From NCBI RefSeq assembly GCF_002866825.1, contig NZ_PKUS01000008.1, forward strand, positions 62,001 to 126,000: a DNA stretch of 64,000 bases, written 5' to 3'. This DNA comes from Pseudohalioglobus lutimaris. GTDB taxonomy: Bacteria; Pseudomonadota; Gammaproteobacteria; Pseudomonadales; Halieaceae. Below are positions 28,775-37,046 of the stretch, piece after piece. A model generated the notes under the pieces. That model saw only the letters and a program-made list of their open reading frames with translations. It made no database searches and was not told the origin of the DNA. The stretch's first letter is position 1, and every line of letters starts with the position of its first letter. Both the position numbers and the translations under genes were made by a program.

Positions 28775-30162
28775 AGGTCTCACTGCAGAAACGACTTACC
28801 TGGATTTTGCTTGCCCTGACCCTGTTTGCCTGGGTTGCTTCAGCAGCGGTGACATACTTCTATTCCAGTCGGGCACTGCTGGAGCAGGTAGACCGTCAGC
28901 TGGAGCAATACGCGGACCTGGTGACGTATATCTCCAGGGTTTTCGCACGGCAGTTGGCCCAGGGGCAGCCTCTCTATGAGGCCTGGAGTGGGCATGATTA
29001 CGACCAGGCGCATCTGCAGCCTATCCTGATAGAAGGGTTGGACAGTGAAGGCATCGCCCCGGCGATTAACGTCTGGGAAGGCGGCAGCATGATCGCACTG
29101 GTGGAAGGCTCGCCGCGCTTCCAGCAGCCTTCGACCGAAGGGCTGGGTTACCTGGAGTTAGACGGCGGCGCGAACCAGTGGCGTACATTGAGCCGCTGGG
29201 ATGACACCACGGCGTTATGGATACAGGTTGGTATAGAGCTGGGTTCAGCACGCCGCGACATGCTGGGAACGCTGGGTAGTGCTCTGATGCCATTGCTGAT
29301 CGTGCTGCCACTGACCATAGCCCTGCTTTACCTGGGTGTGTTCCGTGGATTGCTGCCCTTGCGTAGCCTTGCCGAGCAGATATCGCAACGCAAGCCCGGG
29401 CTACTTGACCCGGTAGCCACTGAGGATGTACCTGAGGAGCTGTCAGCGGTAGTTTCGTCCTTGAACGACTTGTTTGGGCGGCTGGCCCTGGCGATGGAGA
29501 GCGAGCAGCGCTTCACCGCCAACGCAGCGCACGAACTGTTGACGCCCCTGGCAGCTATCAAGACAGAAGTGCAGCTATGCCAGCGTCAGCTGAGCGATGG
29601 TCCGGCTGTTAACATGCTGCAGCGCATCACCGAGCGGGTTGATCGCGCCGGTCACACGGTAGAGCAATTGCTAACGCTTGCCAGGGTGGATCCTGATGCT
29701 CCGGTTGGTACGGGCCCGGTGCGGTTCGATGAGTTGCTCACCGAGGTGATTGCTGAGAACGCACACCTGGCCGCAGACAGGGGCCTGGAGGTCTCTGTCC
29801 AGGATCTGACTCCAGCAACTTTACAGGGGAATTCCGAGGCTCTGGCGATACTCATGCGCAACCTTCTGGTGAACGCCTTTCGCTATAGTAGTGGCGACCC
29901 AGTCGTTAAAATCAGTCTGGCGCTACGCCAAAATGAGGTGATTCTGGCAGTGTGCAATGATTGCATGCCCCTGTCGGCTGCGGAGCATGAGCGCCTCTGC
30001 GATCGCTTTTACCGCGTGCCCGGAAGTGCCGGCCTCGGTGCGGGTCTCGGCCTTTCTATTGTCAGTCGCATCGCGGCCTTGCATGGTGCCAGGCTGGAAA
30101 CCGGGGCTGGTGATGCGGGCAGGGGCTTCTGCGCACGGGTGTACTTTCCTCAAGCTGATTGA
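28771..30162 (+). CDS. Sensor histidine kinase (QseC-like)
   Basis: 463 residues. First membrane helix at about 10-30, a periplasmic sensor domain of about 135 residues, second helix near 175-195, a HAMP-like linker, then the H-box RFTANAAHELLTPLAAIKTE (His near residue 255), N-box LMRNLLVNAFRYS and glycine box GLGAGLGLSIVSRI. The H-box reads HELLTPL where most kinases have HELRTPL; QseC-type kinases tolerate variation here. Partner of the regulator it overlaps. Its 3' end overlaps glk by 13 bp, tail to tail. Confidence 0.91.
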   Translation: MKVSLQKRLTWILLALTLFAWVASAAVTYFYSSRALLEQVDRQLEQYADLVTYISRVFARQLAQGQPLYEAWSGHDYDQAHLQPILIEGLDSEGIAPAINVWEGGSMIALVEGSPRFQQPSTEGLGYLELDGGANQWRTLSRWDDTTALWIQVGIELGSARRDMLGTLGSALMPLLIVLPLTIALLYLGVFRGLLPLRSLAEQISQRKPGLLDPVATEDVPEELSAVVSSLNDLFGRLALAMESEQRFTANAAHELLTPLAAIKTEVQLCQRQLSDGPAVNMLQRITERVDRAGHTVEQLLTLARVDPDAPVGTGPVRFDELLTEVIAENAHLAADRGLEVSVQDLTPATLQGNSEALAILMRNLLVNAFRYSSGDPVVKISLALRQNEVILAVCNDCMPLSAAEHERLCDRFYRVPGSAGLGAGLGLSIVSRIAALHGARLETGAGDAGRGFCARVYFPQAD

Positions 30163-31112
30163 AGTGGCGCATGTGCTGCGCCGATGAGCCCCGGGTTATC
30201 AGCGGTGATAATGTACACAGGCATGGTCTGTAGGTGGTCCCCCATCGCGCCCTTCTCATGCAGGCGCTTCAGGAAATCGCTACTACGCAGGAACGTCGCC
30301 ATCCTCGGTACGATACCGCCGGCAAGGTAGAGCCCGCCATAGCAGCCGTTAGCCAGGACAAAATCGCCACATACTGAACCCAACAGCGCGCAAAAAACTT
30401 GCAGGGCCTGAACACATTGTGCATCACTGCCCTCTAACCCACGCCGGGACACGTCGGCGGGGTCCATGCTTTCCGGGCTAATACCGGCCAGCTCGGCTAT
30501 AGTCCTGTACAGCAGCACAAGGCCGTTACCAGAAACCAGCAATTCGGCGTAAATGTTCCCATGGCGGCGCAGTAACAGCTCGAATATAGCAAACTCCATC
30601 TCTGAGCCCGGCGATAGGCCCATATGACCGGGTTCAGCCGCGAAGGCGATAGGCCTGCCGTTTATGTAGCGCAGGTTGGCTCCCCCCAGTCCAGTTCCCG
30701 GGCCGACTGTACATAGCCCGTCACCCCGTCCTTTACTTCCTGCGTGAAGTTGCTCGAGGTCATCCGCGTCAAGATGTGGTAGTGCGTGAGCATTGGCCTG
30801 GAAGTCGTTGATACAGGTCAGGTGCTGAAATCCAAACTGCCTGGCCAGGGCTCGACAGGAAAACGACCAACCGATGTTGATCATGGTGACGTGTTCAGTT
30901 GAGGGAGGCGCCGCAACAGCAATGCAGGCTGCCCTGGGAGCCGCCTCTTCAAGGCCTTTGAGCCAGTAGTCGATAATTGACTGCAGCGAGTCATAGTCAC
31001 GATTGGTAAATTGGGCAACACTGCGGAACGTGAGCTTGGCCTGATCGAAAACCGCAAGCCGGGTATTGGTGCCGCCGACGTCGGCGACCAGGCGTGTATC
31101 TGGCGTCTTCAA
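30150..31112 (-). CDS. glk: Glucokinase
   Basis: 320 residues, E. coli Glk-type (ROK-independent) glucokinase. ATP phosphate loop LVADVGGTNTRLAVFD at the N terminus; catalytic Asp in LTCINDFQANAHALP; GPGTGLGGANL and the substrate-binding AAEPGHMGLSP with downstream conserved Glu. Phosphorylates cytoplasmic glucose. The pyk reading frame overlaps its start by 4 bp, so glucose phosphorylation and the last glycolytic step are co-expressed. Confidence 0.93.
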   Translation of the reverse strand: MKTPDTRLVADVGGTNTRLAVFDQAKLTFRSVAQFTNRDYDSLQSIIDYWLKGLEEAAPRAACIAVAAPPSTEHVTMINIGWSFSCRALARQFGFQHLTCINDFQANAHALPHLDADDLEQLHAGSKGRGDGLCTVGPGTGLGGANLRYINGRPIAFAAEPGHMGLSPGSEMEFAIFELLLRRHGNIYAELLVSGNGLVLLYRTIAELAGISPESMDPADVSRRGLEGSDAQCVQALQVFCALLGSVCGDFVLANGCYGGLYLAGGIVPRMATFLRSSDFLKRLHEKGAMGDHLQTMPVYIITADNPGLIGAAHAPLQSA

Positions 31113-32557
31113 ACTACTGGCAGAATCTTCATTATATTGGTGGAGCCGGACTGACCCATCACTGTGCCCTTGGTCAGTAGTATAGAGTCGCCCCTTAACA
31201 GGTAGCCGCCGTCCAGCAGAAACTCAATGGCTCGGGACTCCACCTCATTCGGTTCGAAAGCCGCAGCATCGAAAAACAGCGGGATAACGCCTCGACACAG
31301 GCAAAGTTTTTGCAGGGTCTGGGCGTTGCGGCTGAGCCCGAAGATCGGCAGCCCGGAGCTGAGACGGGACATCAGCAACGGTGTGCTGCCCGATTCCGTG
31401 AGGCAGGCGATACCGCGCACATTGCTGTAGTGATTGGCTGCATAGATCGCGGACATGGCGATGGCTTCCTGGGCGTCGGAGAACTCCCTGTCCAGGCGAT
31501 AGCGAGAGGTGCGCGTAACAGCCTGGCGCTCTGCGCCCAGTGCGGCCTCTGACATAGCACTCACGACTTCCACCGGATACTTGCCTACCGCTGTCTCGGC
31601 CGAGAGCATCACTGCGTCGGTGCCGTCCAGTACTGCGTTGGCAACATCGAACACCTCGGCGCGAGTGGGCATGGGGTTGTCTATCATCGACTCCATCATC
31701 TGCGTCGCGGTGATGACTACCCTGTCCATGGTGCGGGATTTGGCAATCAGCGACTTCTGGATGCCGATCAACTGCGCGTCGCCAACCTCAACCCCCAGGT
31801 CGCCGCGCGCGACCATTACGCCCATGGAGGCGTTAATGATGCCATTGAGAATTTCTTCATCCGCAACCACTTCCGCGCGCTCGATCTTGGCGATGATGTC
31901 TGCGCGCAGATTATGGTTCTCCAACAGGCGGCGAGTCTGGTGAATATCCTCCGCTGAGGAGACAAATGACACCGCAACGAAGTCAGGCTGCACCCGGCTC
32001 AGGTCGTCTATATCCGCCATATCTTTGCTGGTCAGCGCGGGGGCGGCAAGACCACCACCAAGGCGGTTTATGCCCTTGCGGGAGCTCAGCTTACCGCCTA
32101 TCAGCACTGTACAGTCAACAGCCGAGTCGGTGGCTGCATCAACACGCAGGCGCAGACGCCCATCATCAAGCAACAGCGTGTCGCCGCGTGAGACGCTGCT
32201 GCACAGGTCCTTGTAGTCCAGGCCCACTGCGCGGGCGTCACCCTCTCCCTCCCCAAGATCAAGGTCCAGGCGAAAGCGGTCTCCCTGGGCGAGATGTACG
32301 CTGTCTTCACGAAAGGAACTTATGCGTATTTTTGGGCCCTGCAGGTCGGCAAGTATGCCCACATAGACACCGGCGATGGATGCCTGTTTGCGAATGCGAG
32401 CGGCGACCAGAGCATGTTGCCCGGCGGTACCATGGCTGAAGTTGAGGCGGAACACGTTGACACCGGCCATGATCAGCTTGGCGATCATGTCCTCTGATTC
32501 ACTTCCCGGGCCTATCGTGGCGACGATTTTGGTGCGTCTGTTTATCTTGGGGGTCAC
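31109..32557 (-). CDS. pyk: Pyruvate kinase
   Basis: 482 residues; makes pyruvate and ATP from PEP and ADP. N-terminal RRTKIVATIGPGSESEDMI, followed by the family active-site region IIAKIERAEVVADEEILNGI with the metal-binding Glu, and MVARGDLGVEVG and VITATQMMESMIDNPMPTRA, all diagnostic. The C-terminal effector domain is intact (residues about 350-482). The start is GTG at 32557 (MTPKINRRTK). Upstream gene of glk on the same strand. Confidence 0.95.
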   Translation of the reverse strand: MTPKINRRTKIVATIGPGSESEDMIAKLIMAGVNVFRLNFSHGTAGQHALVAARIRKQASIAGVYVGILADLQGPKIRISSFREDSVHLAQGDRFRLDLDLGEGEGDARAVGLDYKDLCSSVSRGDTLLLDDGRLRLRVDAATDSAVDCTVLIGGKLSSRKGINRLGGGLAAPALTSKDMADIDDLSRVQPDFVAVSFVSSAEDIHQTRRLLENHNLRADIIAKIERAEVVADEEILNGIINASMGVMVARGDLGVEVGDAQLIGIQKSLIAKSRTMDRVVITATQMMESMIDNPMPTRAEVFDVANAVLDGTDAVMLSAETAVGKYPVEVVSAMSEAALGAERQAVTRTSRYRLDREFSDAQEAIAMSAIYAANHYSNVRGIACLTESGSTPLLMSRLSSGLPIFGLSRNAQTLQKLCLCRGVIPLFFDAAAFEPNEVESRAIEFLLDGGYLLRGDSILLTKGTVMGQSGSTNIMKILPVV

Positions 32558-32691
32558 GCTGCAATCCGGAGTCTGCTGTTGAGTGGCCGCACCCTGTTAT
32601 GCAGGCGGCTGACCCGATCTTCAGGTATGCGGAAAACAAGATAATGCCTGTTTGTGTCGTCCAGTGCCAGCACAAAGCCGCCCTGTCGATG

Positions 32692-33084
32692 TCAGCTTCT
32701 GGTCTTGCCGTACAGAGCCTCTTTGCCGTGGGCGACTTCGAGGGACTGACGGTCGCGCAGGCGCAGACCGGCAACAACCAGTGCGAAAGAACTATCGATC
32801 ATGCGTTCGATTTCGCTGTCCGGGATGCTGCCATCAAGCTCGATGGTGTTCCAGTGGCGCTTGTTCATATGGTAACCCGGGAGCACAGCCGGGAAAATAT
32901 CGCGCAGCATCACGGCCTCTACGGGGTCGCACTTCAGGTTCATGCGTCCACTGTGCTCACCGTGGGACAGCGTCGCAAACATCTTGTTGCGAATTTTCAT
33001 CACCGCTACCTCGGGTCCAAAGGGGAAGTCTTCCGTCGACTCGGGCTTGCCCAGCAGGTAGGCCCTGGCTTGCTGATAGTTCAT
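32692..33084 (-). CDS. MmcQ/YjbR family protein
   Basis: 130 residues, whole-length CyaY-like YjbR fold: PESTEDFPFGPEVAVMKIRN, then MFATLSHGE, NLKCDPVEAVMLRD, and HMNKRHWNTIELDGSIPDSE, the family core with its conserved HWN/H-W-x-T motif. Described as a DNA-binding double-wing fold in the family; the physiological role is unknown. Overlaps glpQ by 4 bp and is co-transcribed with it. Confidence 0.88.
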   Translation of the reverse strand: MNYQQARAYLLGKPESTEDFPFGPEVAVMKIRNKMFATLSHGEHSGRMNLKCDPVEAVMLRDIFPAVLPGYHMNKRHWNTIELDGSIPDSEIERMIDSSFALVVAGLRLRDRQSLEVAHGKEALYGKTRS

Positions 33085-34031
33085 TCCCGGCCCCGGTTGG
33101 CATCAAGAAAACGACGGGTCAGATCAGGAAAATCGGAAAACAGACCGTCCACTCCCGCCTCGATAAACAATGCGTGATGCAGTGCATCGACGCTGGGCAC
33201 ACCTCCCGGTAGTTGGTCTGCACGCATCGTATAAGGGTGCATCAATAACTGGTGCTCCCTGGCGAGCGCCACCAGGGGCGTAGGCGTCATTTGCGCGTCC
33301 AGGACATGCGGAATCCATGGGCCGATTCCCTGGGCGTACTGTGCCACGCGTCTTATCCCTTCGGGTGTACGCATGGCGTCGTAGTCAACGGCGCCATCCT
33401 CGGCCCAGGCGTTTTCGCCGATCAGTTGAATCAGCGGTAGAGACGTCTTTTTCCGCAGGGCTTGCAGAGTCAGGTCGTCAAAGCACTGTAGGAAAACCTG
33501 TTGTGGACGGTCTGCGTAACCGGTCTGCTCCAGCAGGTCCAGCACTGCGGCGGGGAGGTCGTGACCCTGCTCCCGGTGCCAGCGTGGTGCCTTGAGCTCA
33601 ATGTAGAGGCCGGTTTTCACTCCGCGACTTTGGTCCAGGCCATTCAGTAGCTCAATTTCCTCCTGTAAAGTGGGGAGCCGAAAGCTGCCCTGGCCCAGGG
33701 GAAAACGCCTGGGGAAGTAGGCGAGTTCCAGGCCTTTCCCGTCGCGATAACTGCGCTCGTGCAATCGCAGTGTGCGTAGCTCCTGCAAACTGAAGTCAAG
33801 TGCGTAGAAGCGGCCGTCGTCTCTGGCTCGACCGGGAAAACGCTGTTCCACGTCCGTGGTACTTTCGAGATGGATGTCATGCAGCACCATCAGGACGCCA
33901 TCTCGACTGAGCACCACATCCTGCTCGATATAGTGGGCGCCCATGGCATGCGCGAGTGCCTTGGACTCCAGAGTGTGCTCGGGCAGGTAGCCACTGGCAC
34001 CGCGATGAGCAATAACAATGGGATCGCTCAT
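33081..34031 (-). CDS. glpQ: Glycerophosphodiester phosphodiesterase
   Basis: 316 residues. GDPD TIM barrel: VIAHRGASGYLPEHTLES (catalytic His, Arg, Glu), HYIEQDVVLSRDGVLMVLHD (metal Glu/Asp and second His), and YIELKAP (Glu) near residue 165. The long GlpQ-type insertion (FYALDFSLQELRTLRLHERS) argues for GlpQ rather than UgpQ, but no signal peptide is visible, so unlike E. coli GlpQ it may act in the cytoplasm. Hydrolyses glycerophosphodiesters to glycerol-3-phosphate. Operon with yjbR. Confidence 0.92.
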   Translation of the reverse strand: MSDPIVIAHRGASGYLPEHTLESKALAHAMGAHYIEQDVVLSRDGVLMVLHDIHLESTTDVEQRFPGRARDDGRFYALDFSLQELRTLRLHERSYRDGKGLELAYFPRRFPLGQGSFRLPTLQEEIELLNGLDQSRGVKTGLYIELKAPRWHREQGHDLPAAVLDLLEQTGYADRPQQVFLQCFDDLTLQALRKKTSLPLIQLIGENAWAEDGAVDYDAMRTPEGIRRVAQYAQGIGPWIPHVLDAQMTPTPLVALAREHQLLMHPYTMRADQLPGGVPSVDALHHALFIEAGVDGLFSDFPDLTRRFLDANRGRE

Positions 34032-34107
34032 CGCAGTGGCGCTTTATTTATAAGGCAGTATAAGTATTGGTAATTCACGGCCAGGCATTGCCAGCGGGGG
34101 GCGGGGG

Positions 34108-34908
34108 TCAGGGCAGAGCGCTGACCCAGTCACCCTGCTCGAACCACTTCTCCCGTAGTTTGGTCAGAATGCCGGTTTTTGCATATGCGCCCAGGTAGTT
34201 GTCCACCAGGTTCTTGAACTGTGGGTCATCACCGTTAATGGCGATACCTACCGGTTCTATTGTCAGCGGCTCTTTCAGGGTGACCAGCCCCGCGTCCCGG
34301 TTGCGCAATACCGCCAACTTGCAGGTGGCCATATCGGCGACCATGGCATCCACCTTGCCTGCAAGTAAACTGGCAACCCCGTCATCTGTACTGTCGACTT
34401 CCAGTAACTGCGCTTCGGGCAGATTTTCCGTTACAAACATCGCACTGGTGGAGCCTTTGAGCGCAGTGACCTTCAGGTCAGGGCGATTCAGCGCCCCGCT
34501 GTCCTGGGCTTCGGCCAGTACTGAGTTGCGTGTGAGAATGGACTTGCCTGCCATCATATAGGGGCCCACAAAGTAGGCCTTCTCAGTGCGCTCCGGAGTG
34601 ATAGACATGTTTGAAATCACCATGTCTACCTCGCCTTTGTCCAGTGCATCCAGCAACTCCCCAAAAGGTATGACTTTTATATCCAGTTGCACTCGCATCG
34701 CGTTAGCCAGCGCCCTGGCCAGGTCCACGTCGTAACCCATCACTCCGCCCTGTTTATTCAGCGCTGTCATGGGAGGCTGGTCGGCGGACATGCCTACCTT
34801 GAGTGTCTTGAAGTCAATAATGCGTTGCAGTGTCTCGCCAGCATGGCCCTGAAAACAAGCGAGGGTCAAGGCGACCCCAAGCAGGAGTCGTTGCAGTAGT
34901 TTTGTCAT
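34108..34908 (-). CDS. Periplasmic amino-acid-type solute-binding protein
   Basis: 266 residues. Signal peptide (LLQRLLLGVALTLACFQGHA) then a type II periplasmic-binding fold of the SBP-bac-3 family (LKVGMSADQPPMTALNKQGG, VMGYDVDLARALANAM, MVISNMSITPERTEKAYF). No permease or ATPase gene is nearby, so it is an orphan binding protein, an alternative transporter partner, or a ligand sensor. Ligand unknown; polar amino acids are usual in the family. Confidence 0.88.
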   Translation of the reverse strand: MTKLLQRLLLGVALTLACFQGHAGETLQRIIDFKTLKVGMSADQPPMTALNKQGGVMGYDVDLARALANAMRVQLDIKVIPFGELLDALDKGEVDMVISNMSITPERTEKAYFVGPYMMAGKSILTRNSVLAEAQDSGALNRPDLKVTALKGSTSAMFVTENLPEAQLLEVDSTDDGVASLLAGKVDAMVADMATCKLAVLRNRDAGLVTLKEPLTIEPVGIAINGDDPQFKNLVDNYLGAYAKTGILTKLREKWFEQGDWVSALP

Positions 34909-34927
34909 AATGAGTATCTCTGGAAGG

Positions 34928-35191
34928 TTACATCACGCAGTGCTTGGCGTAACTTGCGGCTTCATCGGCTGTCCATTCGCCCTTGGGCTTACCGGCCAGT
35001 TCTTCGCACCACGCATCAGAACCGACCTCAAGGCCGTCTATAAGGCAGTGTTTGGCGTAGGTAGCGACGTCAGACCCGCTCCACTCAGACTTGGGCTGCT
35101 CCTTCTTGGCAGCGCACCATTTTTCACTGCCGGGCTCAGCGCTACAGGCTGCCAGCAGAATAATCGCGGAATATACCAGTGCTTTTTTCAT
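34928..35191 (-). CDS. Lipoprotein with two DUF3012-like repeats
   Basis: 87 residues. Lipoprotein signal ILLAAC with the lipid-receiving Cys at about residue 16 and no membrane-retention Asp at +2, so probably outer membrane. The mature part holds two copies of a roughly 30-residue unit: GSEKWCAAKKEQPKSEW ending YAKHCLI, and GSDAWCEELAGKPKGEW ending YAKHCVM. Each has the W-C ... K-P-K-x-E-W ... A-K-H-C pattern of DUF3012. The four cysteines could form two disulphides. Function unknown. Confidence 0.82.
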   Translation of the reverse strand: MKKALVYSAIILLAACSAEPGSEKWCAAKKEQPKSEWSGSDVATYAKHCLIDGLEVGSDAWCEELAGKPKGEWTADEAASYAKHCVM

Positions 35192-35270
35192 CGGAGACTC
35201 TTTTCCTCAGCAGGTGTTGTGCTCAAGTATTGCACCTGTTGTGGTAAGTCGCCAGTTTAATGCCCGCCCG

Positions 35271-35723
35271 TTACTCTCCCGTGGACAGGGATACGTTGTA
35301 GATACCGGCTTCCCTGGACGAATCAAGCACCGAGGCGACGGTGTCAACGGTGGACTTATTGTGGGCTTTGATGATGACGGTTGCCTTGGGGTTCTCTGCC
35401 CTGAGGCGGCTGATGTTGGCGCGCACTGAGCGCTCTTCGATACGACGACCCTTTATCCAGATTTCATTGTTGGCGCTGACCTGAACTGTGATGTTCTTCG
35501 AGGGCTCATCGCTTTGTGCGCTGCTGGTATTCTTGCGCTCCACCTCGACAACCACTTCCCTGACAAAAGAGCCGGCAACAATGAAAAAGATCAGCATGAT
35601 CATCACCACGTCCAGCATGGGAGTGAGGTCAATATCAAGTGTGCCATCTCCCTTGGGCGGCCGCGCACGTTTCCGATGAATGCCCCGGTCGTCGACACCG
35701 GTATGGTCCATCCACATTTCCAT
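35271..35723 (-). CDS. ExbD/TolR-family protein without an adjacent ExbB
   Basis: 150 residues. Membrane helix with the protonatable Asp in DIDLTPMLDVVMIMLIFFIV, then a periplasmic domain close to that of the ExbD at 25147 (NNEIW, RRIEERSVRANISRLRAENP, SREAGIYNVSLSTGE). The ATG at 35723 has AAGGGGA upstream; the longer start at 35750 has none. It has an extra basic N-terminal segment (RGIHRKRARPPKGDG). No exbB or tonB lies next to it, so it may pair with the operon at 24606. Confidence 0.87.
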   Translation of the reverse strand: MEMWMDHTGVDDRGIHRKRARPPKGDGTLDIDLTPMLDVVMIMLIFFIVAGSFVREVVVEVERKNTSSAQSDEPSKNITVQVSANNEIWIKGRRIEERSVRANISRLRAENPKATVIIKAHNKSTVDTVASVLDSSREAGIYNVSLSTGE

Positions 35724-35930
35724 GCACAATCCCCTTGCCTGATATGCCATTAGGAGGCAGTTGTTCCAAAGAATAGGAGAGCTTCAGGGTTGCGCCAATG
35801 CCAAATTGGACAATTATTGATCATCATCAAGATTAAACCCGCTGCCACTCGTAGCGGCATCAACGAACTTGGCCAGGCGCGCAGGTGTTCCAACTTGGCA
35901 ATCGCAGGTGGAGCTGCTAAAAGTAAGTGC

Positions 35931-36278
35931 ATGAATCGGCCAGCTGACAAGAAAGACTCGCGAACTCCCTCGCCGCCCTACGGGTACTCACGCGAGTGTG
36001 CCTATAGTCGTGAGGAACAAATGCACATCGTGGCCGAGTTCCACGCCCATAAGATACGTCCCAGCCGTATTGCCTATCGGATAGGTATTGACATTGCGTT
36101 CATAGAGGAGCTGATTGCAGGAGAGTCGGAGGCGGAGCTGTTTCCCCGTTTGGTCGCGCATTATCGCAAGCAACGTTTTCAACAGCGAATGCGTGACACT
36201 AATACCAGGTCTGCTATCAGTCGCTATGAGCAACAACAGAAGATAGAGCTGGAGTTCCGGGAAGAGACGGAACTGTAG
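35931..36278 (+). CDS. Small basic protein of unknown function
   Basis: 115 residues from the ATG at 35931; the frame extends to 35790, but the extension has no clear start signal. Charged and mostly helical. Residues about 45-65 (IRPSRIAYRIGIDIAFIEEL) have the look of a helix-turn-helix of the type in small DNA-binding or adaptor proteins, followed by a basic C-terminal helix. No family recognised. Tail to tail with the TetR gene. Confidence 0.6.
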   Translation: MNRPADKKDSRTPSPPYGYSRECAYSREEQMHIVAEFHAHKIRPSRIAYRIGIDIAFIEELIAGESEAELFPRLVAHYRKQRFQQRMRDTNTRSAISRYEQQQKIELEFREETEL

Positions 36279-36284
36279 CTGGCC

Positions 36285-36941
36285 TCAGTGCGGCCCTGTC
36301 GCACCGCAGACGACGCGAAAGCCGGCGGCGGTAAAAGGAATCATGTGATTATAGGCTGCTTCAAAGTCACTTGAGCGGCACTTGCCCCCCGACAGCTTAT
36401 CGATGCGGCCGGTCTGGGCCAGTGTCAGCGTGAGGGCACCTGACAGGTTGTGGTAGCACCAGTACAGATTTTCATCACTGGCTCCCGGGAGCGCCTGGCG
36501 CAGGGCTTCGATGAACTCCAGCACCAGTTTGTCAAACAGCTTGGACATCATCTTTTGTCCCCAATAGGGGGAGTTGTTGATGTAGGCAATCAGCGCAAGA
36601 TAGTTCGTCCAGCCCTGGTCGCCGGTTTCCTGGGCGATTTCCAGTGGGCGCAAAAACGCTTCTATTATCTGTTCTACAGTGGGGCCCTGATCCCCTGCAT
36701 TTTTCTGGCAGGCGCGCAGAGCACTCAACCGGGACTCATTCAGTTTACCGGCCCGGCGCTGGAAAACGGCGTTAAACAGGTCGAGCTTCTTGCCGAAGTG
36801 GTAGCTGGCCAGGGCAACGTCCACACCCGCCCCATTGGCGATCTGGCGCAGGGTGACGCCATCGTAACCATGCAGAGCGAACAGCTCTTCTGCTACGTCC
36901 AGTATGCGTTCGCTCTTCGGGCTGGGGGACTTCTTGCTCAT
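36285..36941 (-). CDS. TetR/AcrR family transcriptional regulator
   Basis: 218 residues. N-terminal helix-turn-helix at about 10-58: KSERILDVAEELFALHGYDG, then VTLRQIANGAGVDVALASYHFGKK. The C-terminal ligand domain ends in a DUF1956-like helical region. The symporter gene is divergent; the 105-bp gap contains an 18-bp palindrome placed to repress both directions. The same palindrome occurs twice before the TonB receptor gene. The simplest model is a repressor lifted by the imported substrate or its CoA ester. Confidence 0.92.
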   Translation of the reverse strand: MSKKSPSPKSERILDVAEELFALHGYDGVTLRQIANGAGVDVALASYHFGKKLDLFNAVFQRRAGKLNESRLSALRACQKNAGDQGPTVEQIIEAFLRPLEIAQETGDQGWTNYLALIAYINNSPYWGQKMMSKLFDKLVLEFIEALRQALPGASDENLYWCYHNLSGALTLTLAQTGRIDKLSGGKCRSSDFEAAYNHMIPFTAAGFRVVCGATGPH

Positions 36942-36973
36942 GGCCTGTACTTTACTGATTCATGTTCAAAATT

Positions 36974-37009
36974 AGTATAGTTGAAAATTCAACGCTTGTT
37001 GAATATGCT
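36974..37009. promoter_or_regulatory. Divergent promoters of tetR and the symporter
   Basis: Rightward: TTGAAA (36981-36986), 17 bp, TATGCT (37004-37009), serving the symporter. Leftward: TCAACA (37002-36997), 17 bp, TATACT (36979-36974), serving tetR. The palindromic operator at 36987-37004 fills the rightward spacer and covers the leftward -35, so one bound dimer could silence both. Hexamers match sigma70 at four to five of six positions. Inference. Confidence 0.55.
36987..37004. promoter_or_regulatory. TetR-type operator, copy 1
   Basis: ATTCAACGCTTGTTGAAT: two perfect 7-bp half-sites (ATTCAAC/GTTGAAT) around GCTT. It occurs between the divergent tetR and symporter genes. Copy 3 at 38548 is its exact reverse complement. 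Confidence 0.75.
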
Positions 37010-37046
37010 GCCCTGCAAATAAAGCGTATAAAACACAGGTGCTCAA

